Source of the DNA: Psettodes erumei
Lineage: Eukaryota > Chordata > Actinopteri > Pleuronectiformes > Psettodidae
Length of the DNA: 64,000 nt
Assembly: GCA_016785225.1 (NCBI GenBank)
Contig: JAFBJZ010000894.1
Span: 1-64,000, forward strand
Direction of reading: 5' to 3'
Every line of letters starts with the position of its first letter. Position 1 is the first letter of the stretch. The notes beneath the pieces were generated by a model, which saw only the letters and a program-made list of their open reading frames with translations, had not been told where the DNA came from and searched no databases. Position numbers and translations under genes: made by a program. Below, piece after piece: positions 52,781 through 61,660 of the stretch.

Positions 52781-53701
52781 ATGGACCTGCTAAGTTTAAG
52801 AAGAGTAGTAGCATGTCTTCTACTCTTTTTGGGACTTTTCGTCACCACATCTGCAGAAGCTGTGAGCCACCCCATTGTTTACAGCCGGGATCAGCTGTTA
52901 GCATGGAGCAACAGGAGGGTACTCCCGGAGGAGCGACCCGAAATTCCAAAGGAATTACGGCGTCGGAAAAGAGGCTGCAGGGCTGGAGCGAAGTACCGGG
53001 ATAGAAGCAGACGGTACAAACCGAGCATTCCATCTGTTCTTATGGGTAACATCAGATCTTTACCCAACAAGATGGAAGAGCTGACGGCGCTAACCAGACT
53101 GCAGTGGGAGTACCAGCAAAGCAGCCTCCTGCTGTTCACGGAGACTTGGCTCACGGACCACACACCGGACTCCGTCGTAACTTTGGATGGCTTTCAACTG
53201 GTGAGAGCGGACCGGAGCGTTAGGGAGAGCGGTAAGAGGAGAGGTGGGGGACTGGCGATGTACGTGAATGAGAGATGGTGTAACCCAGGACGCATCACCG
53301 TGAAGGAGCAGCGCTGTACCAAAGACATTGAACTGTTAGCGGTTAGCGTTCGGCCATACCACCTGGCTCTGGAGTTTTCACATGTTATTGTGTTGACTGT
53401 GTACATCCCGCCCTCGGCCGATGCTATGGCAGCCTGCGAGGACATTCACATCACTGTCTCTCAACTGCAGACGGCACATCCACAGTCCCTTATCATTATC
53501 TCCGGGGATTTCAACCATGCCTCACTCTCCACCACTCTCCCCAACTTCACCCAGGGTGAAGTTGCCACACAAGGGACAATAAAACCTTGGACTTGCTGTT
53601 TGCCAACACAAAGGAGGCTTACAGCTCATCACCCTTCCCCCCGCTTGGCCACTCAGACCACAACCTGGTCATCCTTCACCCCACCTACACCCCCATGGTG
53701 A
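52781..53701 (+). pseudogene. L2 LINE C endonuclease with signal-like N-terminus
   Basis: The frame (306 residues) begins MDLLSLRRVVACLLLFLGLF and TTSAEA, which looks like a signal peptide or membrane anchor, then YSRDQLLAW near residue 35 and a Lys/Arg-rich stretch (ELRRRKRGCRAGAKYRDRSR). The endonuclease shows LMGNIRSLPNKMEELTAL, FTETWLTDHTPDSV, RGGGLAMYVNERWC, LTVYIPPSADAM and IISGDFNHASL, so the catalytic Asn, Glu and Asp-Asn are present. After GEVATQG the frame shifts, and the SDH block (LGHSDHNLVI) is read in the next frame from 53587. Apart from that shift the domain is complete. Confidence 0.87.
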
Positions 53702-54090
53702 AGAGGAAACCCCCCACCAAGAAGGTGATAAGGATGTGGTCTGACGACTGCAGTGAGGCCTTGAGAGACTGCTTTGAATGCACAGACTGGCAGGAACTCT
53801 GCAGGCCCCATGGTGAGGACATCGATGCCCTCATTCACTGCATAACGGATTACATCAACTTCTGCGTGGAGAACACTGTGCTAACCAAGAAGGTGCGGTG
53901 TTTCTCCAACAACAAACTGTGGGTGACCCCGGAGCTGAAGGCCCTGCTGAATGAGAAGAAGGGGGCTTTCAAATCCGGAAACAAAGGAGAACTGAGGAGA
54001 GTGCAAAAGGATCTAAAACATAAGATCCGGGGGACCAAGGAGAGCTTCAGAAGGAAGATGGAGGAACACCTTCAGCAGAGCAAAGTCTGA
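53587..54090 (+). pseudogene. L2 LINE C linker region
   Basis: The 167-residue frame starts with DLLFANTKEAYSSSPFPPLG and the last endonuclease motif. It continues with VIRMWSDDCSEALRDCFECT, NNKLWVTPELKALLNEKKG and ending LQQSKV at a TGA. It corresponds to the segment between endonuclease and RT. Confidence 0.8.
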
Positions 54091-54119
54091 GAAGTCTGGA
54101 GAAATATTAACAAAATCTC

Positions 54120-55212
54120 TGGCCACTTTGAGGACAATGGAGGAGCCACAGCTTCTGCTGACCGGGGGTGGGCGAACGACCTGAATCTGTTTTTCAACAG
54201 ATTTGACTGTGGGTCAACAACCCCCCCTCTCCCAGTGCAGCACCATCGCTACCTGCACTCTCCTCACACCTCCCCGCTTCACCCCCATCCACACATCCAC
54301 ACACATACCCGTCCACAACAACCTCCGCCTACTGGTGAGCTCAGCGCTAGGGAGCACTGTGAGGGTCATGTTCTTTGACTTCTCCAGTGCTTTCAACACC
54401 ATCCAGCCTGCACTGTTGAGAGGGAAGCTGGAGGCAGCTGGAGTGGACGAGCAGCTGACTACATGGACCATTGACTACCTCACCAACAGACCACAGTACG
54501 TGAGGCTCCAGAACTGTGTGTCTGATGTGGTAGTCTGCAGCATGGCGGCATCACAGGGACAGTCCTCTCACCCTTCCTGTTTAGTTTGTACACTTCGGAC
54601 TTCAGATGCAACTCAGACCACTGCCACCTACAGAAGTTCTCAGATGATATGGTCATCATAGGATGCGTATCGGACGGGAACGACTGGGAATACGGGGGGT
54701 CATCAGGGACTTTGTTGACTGGTGTGAGGTCAATGCTCTGCAGATCATCGCCAGCAAGACAAAGGAGATGGTGATAGACTTCAGGAGGAAGTCATCCCCT
54801 ACTACACTGGTGAACATCCAGGGAAGTGACATTGAGACAGTAGACTCGTACAAATACCTGGGCGTTCATCTCAATAACAAACTGGACTGGTCTACAAACA
54901 CAAATGTCCTGTACAAGAGGCGCCAGAGTCGACTCCACCTGTTGAGGAGACTGAGGTCCTTCAGAGTCTGCAGGACTCTGCTGAAAACCTTTTATGACTC
55001 TGTTGTGGCATCCGCCTTTTTCTACGCCTGCTAGGGGGGGTGGATACACCGACAGAGACAGGAACATGATCGACAAACTAGTGCGGAGGTGGAGCTCCGT
55101 GCTGGGATGTCACCTAGAGTCTGTGGTTGTGGTGAGTGAGAGGAAGATGTTAACAAAGCTGACATCCATCATGGACAACCCCCATCACCCTCTGCATGAG
55201 ACCATGCACTAA
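54120..55212 (+). pseudogene. L2 LINE C reverse transcriptase, deleted
   Basis: Frames 54203-54661, 54663-55034 and 54994-55212 give VRVMFFDFSSAFNTIQPAL, TIDYLTNRPQYVRL, FSDDMVIIG (YMDD-type site, near 54638), VDWCEVNALQIIASKTKEMV, YKYLGVHLNNKLDW and LLRRLRSFRVCR. The fingers part with NDYRPVAL and RSTDDA is absent, replaced by a Pro/His-rich stretch. At least three frame changes occur. Confidence 0.82.
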
Positions 55213-55305
55213 CTGTTTTCTTTCTTGTAATTGAGCTGAGGTAAACGCACAAATTCCCCCATCGTGGGATCAATAGAGTTCTATCTATATGCATTCTTTT
55301 GCAGA

Positions 55306-55734
55306 GTGAGGACATTGAAGTCAAGAGGGACTGTGTACTTCGAGGTCTTATCTCAATTAGGACAGCAACGCTTTAATCAAGGAGTACTTCGTCAGTAATT
55401 GCATTTTACTGTGAGCTTTCAGTCTTGCCATGTTTTATCAGGTTATTTCAAAATGCGCATTGTTTTTCACCATTAAAAATGTCAACATTGAGGAAGCTGA
55501 GAGAGACATTGCATGTTGGAGTAGTGATTGAGGGCATGGAACTTCTGTGTAAGCTGGGAAGTATTTCCTTTGGATGTGCCATGTTTTTGGGCTCATCTAC
55601 ACACTCAACCTGAGCTATCCCCAGGAACACAAATTCACATTTGAGTTCTTCCAGAAAGTGTTGATGAACTTGGATGGTAACAGACTGTCCCCAATGGTCC
55701 AAGCACCTAAAATAAAGGTGCTTAAGTGAGGTCA
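55306..55734 (+). pseudogene. Recurrent fish repeat-family protein, C-terminal exons
   Basis: After ttttgcag at 55298-55305 the sequence reads SEDIEVKRDCVLRGLISI. A later block (55480-55613) reads RETLHVGVVIEGMELLCKLG and SISFGCAMFLG. Then, one frame over, GLIYTLNLSYPQEHKFTFEF and FQKVLMNLDGNRLSP lead to a stop at about 55730. This is the C-terminus of the same family seen at 38955-39896 and 44932-46420. A frameshift lies near 55590. Confidence 0.55.
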
Positions 55735-55890
55735 CAAGTAATGGTGCTGGACAACTGAGCCAGCCACATTTGGCTTGTTGGACATTTTTGGACATTGGAC
55801 ATTGGACATTGGACATATTTCATTAACATTACTGTTTTGTTCATGGTTGCCCCCACCCCACATTAGCTCAACTGCTGTTCTGCTGTAATT
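55735..55890. other. Short unassigned stretch
   Basis: It contains a small direct repeat (ggacatt, four to five times, 55779-55812). No gene was recognised. Confidence 0.5.
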
Positions 55891-56390
55891 AGGGCCTGAG
55901 CACCTTCGGAAGACTTTTTCAAGGGATTACTATTATTATTATTATTATTATCAGGGCCCGAGCACCGAAACGGTGCAAAGGCCCGATTGTATTTCAAGGG
56001 ATTATTAGGGCCCGAGCACGGAAACGGTGCGAAGCCGTATTGTAATTCGAAGGATTAATATTATTTATTAGGGCCCGAGCATCTTCAGTGCGAAGGCCCT
56101 ATTGTAATTCAAGGGATTATTAGAGCCCGAGCACCGTCAGTGTGAAGGCCCTATTGTAATTCAAGGGGTTTTTATAAGGGCCAGAGCACCTTCAGTGCGA
56201 AGGCCCTATTGTATTTCAAGGAATTATTATTAGGGCCCAAGCACCGAAACGGTGCGAAGCCCTATTGTATTTCAAGGAATTATTATTATTTTTTAAAATT
56301 ATTATTATTATTATTAGGGCCCGAGCACCTTCAGTGCGAAGGCCCTATTGTAATTCAAGGGATTAATATTATTATTATTAATATTATTAA
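55891..56390. repeat. Tandem hairpin repeat, eight units of about 52-84 bp
   Basis: Units begin with agggcc at 55891, 55953, 56007, 56070, 56122 (variant agagcc), 56177, 56232 and 56316. Most have the form AGGGCCCGAGCAC...GTGCGAAGGCCCT followed by attgtaattcaaggg and a (TTA)n spacer. Outer arms (AGGGCC/GGCCCT) and inner arms (GCAC/GTGC) pair to make a hairpin. Spacer length in TTA units explains the varying period. Confidence 0.85.
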
Positions 56391-59300
56391 TATTATTTTC
56401 ACAACAATTAAATCGCATTTTTTGAAGCTTGAACATCCTCAAAAACTCACCAAATTTTGCACACGCGTCAGGTCCGGTGAAAAATTACGTATTTTAAGGG
56501 TCTTGAAAATGGGTGGGGCAAAATGGCTCGGTGGCGCCCCCTGGAAATTTTCAAATACCCCTCCCCATTGGGGTTATTTTGACCGAGGCAGACGAAATTT
56601 GGTGGGTGCGTAGAGCGTGGCAAGATCTTCGAAAAAGTCTCTTGCGGCCATGACTCAAACCCAACAGGAAGTCGGCCATTTTGACATGAATATGCAAATT
56701 TTGGCCATTTCTTGCCATTTTCACGTTATATTTGAACGAACTCCTCCTAGAGATTTCATCGTATCGGCTTCAAACTTGGTGTGCTGACTCTCGAGGCCTT
56801 AGTGATCAAAAGTTATCAAAAGCTTTTATGGCTCACGAACGACATGGGCGAAGGGGTGCAAGGGCCCGTTATCACTGCTTGCAGTTTTAATTTAATTATT
56901 ATTAAAACTGCAATTTTTTATTATTAAAACTGAATTTCCACGAAAATCTTGACGGGAAGGTGGTTTTGAACATTTCCTCCTGTCGACAATTGGTGGCGCT
57001 ACAACAATTCCACAACATAGTCTCGCAGATCTCTTCAGGATGCTGCCCCAATCGTACGTGTGTAATTTGAGGCAGATTGGATGAGGCATTTGCGATTTAC
57101 AACGCTTTCGATGGTGATGGCGACAAATATGGGCGTGGTGGCGTGGCGAGTTTTGATGTTTTGCCAGAAAGCACGAAACTGCCATAACTTCAGCGTATGT
57201 GGTCTGATCTCCATCAAACTTCACATGTATGATAATACTCCCCTCCCGGCGGTATCCGCATATTCATTGAAAGTCACAGTGCCACCTGTTGGTGACAGGA
57301 AATCACATGTTTTGTACTTTGACGTTCAACATCAAGTATCTAAATCCAATGAAGGTAAATTTTACTGTGGTAAGCCTTTAGATACGGTAGATGCTGGATT
57401 CAGAAGATGGTGTGCTCCCTTCTCATGGTGGCCCCGTGGCGGCGCGACGACTTTGGATCCTTCGCCATCACCATCAAAGTGCTCTAATTTGCACATACCT
57501 TGTTCGATCTGCCTCAAATTACACACTTATAATCAGAACACTTGCCTGAACAGATCTATGGGACTATATGGTCCTATTGTCATAGCGCCACCTATTGGCG
57601 ACAGGAAAAATATTTCAAAAACCCCTCCCTATTGAGGTTATTTTGACCTGGACAGATGAAATTCGGTAGGTGTGTGGAACGTCCCACGACCTCCGAAAAA
57701 GTCTCTTGTGGCCATGACTCAAACCTTACAGGAAGTCAGCCATTTTGATTTGAATATACAAATTTGGCGTACTGTTCACCGTTTGCATGTGTTATATTTG
57801 AACGAACTCCTCCTAGAGATTTCATCGTATCAGCTTCAAACTTGGTGTGCTGACTCTCCAGACCTTGGTGATCAAAAGTTGTTAAAGGTTTTTATGGCTC
57901 ACGAAAAATGTGGGCGTGGCGGCACGGCGAGTTTTGATGTTTCGCCAGAAAGCACGAAACTGCCATAACTTCAGCATATGTGGTCTGATCTCAATCAAAC
58001 TTCACATGTATGATAATACTCCCCTCCTGGAGGTATCCGCATATTCATATTCATTGAAAGTCACAGCGCCACCTATTGGCGACAGGAAATCACATGTTTT
58101 GTACTTTGGTGTTCAACATCTAGTATCTAAATCCGATGAAGCTAAATTTTACTGTGGTAAGCCTTGAGACATGGTAGATGCTGGATTCAGAAGATGGCAT
58201 GCTCCCGCCTCATGGCAGCCCAGTGGCGGCGTGGCGAATGTGGATCCTTCGCCATCACCATCAAAGTGGTCTAATTTGCACATACCCTGGCCGATGTGCC
58301 TCAAATTACACACGTACAATCAGAGTGACGGCCTGAAGGGATATGTTGGAGTATATTGTCATACTTTAATAGCGCCACCTATTGGCGACAGGAAGAAATT
58401 TTCAAAAACCCCTCCCCATTGAGGTTATTTTGACCGAGGCGGATGAAATTCAGTCGGTGTGTGAAACGTGCCACGACCTTCAAAAAATTCTCTCTTGCAG
58501 CCATGACTCAAACCTCACAGGAAGTCAGCCATTTTGATTTGAATATGAAAATTTGACGTATTTTTCGCCATTCGCACATGTTATATTTGAACAAACTCCT
58601 CCTAGAGATTTCATCGTATCAGCTTCAAACTTGGTGTGCTGACTCTCGAGGCCTTGGTGATCAAAAAGTTGTTAAAGGTTTTTATGGCTCATGAAAAATG
58701 TGGGCGTGGCGGCCTTGGCGAGTTTTGATGTTTCGCCAAAAAGCACGAAACTGCCATAACTTCAGCGTATGTGGTCTGATCTCCATCAAACTTCACATGT
58801 ATGATGATACTCCCTTCCCGGAGGTATCCGCATATTCATATCCATTGAAAGTCACAGCGCCACCTATTGGCGACAGGAAATCACGTTTTGTACTTCGATG
58901 TTCAACATCAAGCATCTAAATCTGATGAAGCTAAATTTTACTGTGGTAAGCCTTGAGATAAGGTAGATGCTCAGTTCTGAAGATGACATTCTCCTGCCTC
59001 CTGGGGTTCCGGTGGCAGGTCAGCGAAGTTGGATCCCTCGCCATCGCCATCTAAAGCGTTGTAAGTCTCAAATGCCTCCTCCGATCTGCTTCAAATTACA
59101 CACGTACAATTGGGGCGGCGTCCTGAAGAGACCTGAAGGACTATGTTGTCGCATTGTTGTAGCGCCACCTATTGGCGACAGGAGGAAATGTTCAAAAACG
59201 CCTCCCCATCGGGGTTCTCGGGGAATTCAGGGAATTCAGCGTCAGCCGGGTCCCCCGAGTTGGCGCAGGGGTGCGAGGGCCCGTTATCACTGCTTGCAGT

Positions 59301-60099
59301 TTTAATTATTATTATTATCATTATTATTGTTCTTATTTTTACGACAATTAAATCGCATTTTTCGAGGCCTGAACATGCTCAAAAACTCACCAAATTTTGC
59401 ACACGTGTCAGGTCCGGTGAAAAATTACATATTTTAAGGGTCTCCAGAATGGGCGGGGCAAAATGGCTCGGTGGCGCCCCCTAGAAATTTTCAAATACCC
59501 CTCCCCATTGGGGTTATTTTGACCTAGGCAGATGAAATTTGGTGGGTGCATGGACCGTGCCAAGTCCTTCGAAAAAGTCTCTTGCAGCCATGACCCAAAC
59601 CGTACAGGAAGTCGGCCATTTTGATATGAATATGCAAATTTTGGCCATTTTTGGCCATTTCCACGTGTTATATTTGAACTCCTCCTCCTAGAGATTTCAT
59701 CGTATCAGCTTCAAACTTGGTGTGCTGACTCTCGAGCCCTTAGTGATCAAAAGTTGTTAAAGGTTTTTATGGCTCGCGAAAAATGTGGGCGTGGCGGCGC
59801 GGTGAGTTTTGATGGTTTGCCAGAAAGCACGAAACTGCCATAACTTCAGCGTATGTGGTCTCATCTCCATCAAACTTCACATGTATGATAATACTCCCTT
59901 CCCGGAGGTATCCGCATATTCATATTCATTGAAACTCACAGCGCCACCTATTGGCGACAGGAAATCACATGTTTTGTACTTTGATGTTCAACATCAAGTA
60001 TCTAAATTCGATGAAGCTAAATTTTACTGTGGTAAGCCTTGAGATAAGGTAGATGCTGGATTCAGAAGATGGCGTGCTCCCTTCTCATGGCGGCCCCGT
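56391..60099. repeat. Tandem array of about 790-bp units with an inverted segment
   Basis: Key phrases recur in order. The phrase cgtatcagcttcaaacttgg lies near 56758, 57825, 58616 and 59700. The phrase gccataacttcagcgtatgt lies near 57182, 57963, 58756 and 59838. The phrase gcgccacctattggcgacag lies near 57588, 58068, 58370, 58856, 59161 and 59940. Spacing between the middle copies is about 790 bases. The phrase acaattaaatcgcattttt starts a longer head at 56403 and 59342. Positions 56930-57125 are the reverse complement of a unit tail (compare 59040-59215). No convincing coding domain was found. The open frames look incidental. Confidence 0.8.
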
Positions 60100-60275
60100 T
60101 GTAGCTGCCCCTAACGCTTTTCTTCGGGTCAGAATTAAGCCACGCATCGACTGATGCTTGATGAGAGTGATGTTTTTATTGTTTCCGAACACCAAACACC
60201 GAACACCAAACACCGTGAAAAACTGAAATGAAAAAATATTACATCCTTAACATTGTTATCTTCCCAACCAATAAG
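60100..60275 (-). repeat. BEL/Pao 3' LTR (left extent uncertain)
   Basis: The minus strand has AATAAA (tttatt near 60175) followed by acatcactctcatcaagc and the terminal CA at 60100-60101. The start of the LTR is not certain; tggttgggaagataac near 60270 is a candidate. A small tandem repeat, ccaaacaccgaaca-like, lies at 60188-60212. Confidence 0.5.
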
Positions 60276-60424
60276 TATCTTACAGTCCGTAAGTGTCCAT
60301 GTGGCCTTCATGAAACTTAAATATAAATCTTAAGGAAACTTAAACACATGAAATGAACATAGAATGGCCAAAAGTACAGCTTCCATACCGTGTGCACCTT
60401 CTGACCGGAAAATCAGGAGCTGCT

Positions 60425-61660
60425 AAGGAATTTTGTGGACTTTTGGCTGAACCATTTGAGTTCTTCTTCAAAGGCATCTCTCTGTGTGGCTCTGACTACC
60501 CCTAGACCAGCTTCTCTTCATTCTTCAACACTGATAGGACCGGTTCTGTCTTTATGTGCCAGTCTTTGGATTCGCACAATAACATTGAGGGCTGTGTTCC
60601 AGTCCGAGAATCTTGAGAATTTTTCAGGAAGCTCTCTTGTTCAACTGCCTCAGTTCTCAAGACCTTTACCTCGGGGTCACCCACAAGAAGTTTTGGTGTT
60701 CTTTGATTTGTGACAATTTCTTTTTTCCACAAGAAATCTGGTCGTCAACTTCAGTCTCGCAGCTCTGCCACCTTGAGACCCCGTGACGCATGGTCTGCTG
60801 GATTCTGACCCGTCTCCACATAGAACCATTGACTATTCTCTGAACGCGGTTGGCTACAAATACATGGAAGCATCTGGCTTCATTCTTTATGTACCCGAGC
60901 ACTACCTGCGAATCGGTCCAGAAAAACTCTTGATCTATTCCCAGCTCCAGCTCTTCTTGGAGGGTGTTACTGACAGCAGCAGAGACTGTTGCTGCTGAGA
61001 GCTCAAGGCGGGGAGTGCTAGTAACCCTTAAGGGTGCCACTCTGGCCTTACCCATGACTAATGCACAGTGCACTTTCTCATCTGCAACAATCCTAATGTA
61101 TGAGCATTGACCATAGCCATAGTGCTGGAATCTGAGAAATGATGCAACTCAATTTTTCTGACTGTGCCAAGGGTTTCAGGGATGAAGCATCTTGGAATTT
61201 CAATTTTTTGAAGACTCTCTAAGTCCTGTAGCCATGCTTCCCAACTTTGCTTCAGTTCAGGGGGAATGGGTTCGTCCCATCCCACACCCTGTCTGCACAT
61301 CTCTGGCAGCACTCTTTTACCGTTCAAGTGGTAGGGAGCAAGAAATCCCAGTGGGTCATACACAGTGGCGACTGTTGATAGGATTCCTCTCTGCGTGGCT
61401 GCCTTTTCTGTGAGGACAACATTGAATGCAAACGCATCCCGCTCAATGTTCCATTTCACCCCAAGTACTCTCTGCATGGGAAGCTCACTGTAATTCAGGT
61501 CTACATCTTGGACAGCACTGGCACATTCACTCTCTGGTATTGCATTCAAAACTCTCTGTTGTTGGAGACAAAGGCAGCTGTCCCTTGCTACAGACCAGTG
61601 CTTCACTGACAAGCTGGTTGGTCTTTTCAACTGAATTGACGTGACCAACCCATCGTCCAC
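60425..61660 (-). pseudogene. BEL/Pao reverse transcriptase C-terminus and RNase H
   Basis: Frame 61660-61058 starts at the catalytic YVDD (DDGLVTSIQLKRP) and has QRVLGVKWNIERDAFAFNV, GILSTVATVYDPLGFLAPY and WEAWLQDLESLQ. After a break near 61070, frame 61073-60666 has TPRLELSAATVSAAVSNTL, FFWTDSQVVLGYIKNE and FVANRVQRI, the RNase H end. Sequence continues, broken, to about 60425 where coding stops. The integrase normally expected next is absent. Confidence 0.85.

Larger units (their letters stand above)
52646..55288 (+). mobile_element. L2-type LINE C, internally deleted
   Basis: It starts CAAGATGGCGCCATGG (52646-52661), as LINE B does, and ends with gggatcaatagag and a TCTATC-type tail near 55288. 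The endonuclease is at 52781-53700, the linker at 53587-54090 and reverse transcriptase parts at 54350-55212. RT blocks before the first catalytic aspartate are missing (junction near 54340). It is inserted in the Helitron helicase fragment. Confidence 0.85.

Noticed and set aside
55891..56390. CRISPR-like array (regular repeats with spacers)
   Set aside because: The spacers are simple (TTA)n-type sequence, the setting is vertebrate transposon DNA and no cas genes exist.
57035..58422. Repeated open frames such as those containing LISIKLHMYDN and APPIGDRK
   Set aside because: They recur only because the 790-bp unit recurs. Lengths differ between units, breaks are frequent, and no domain is recognisable.
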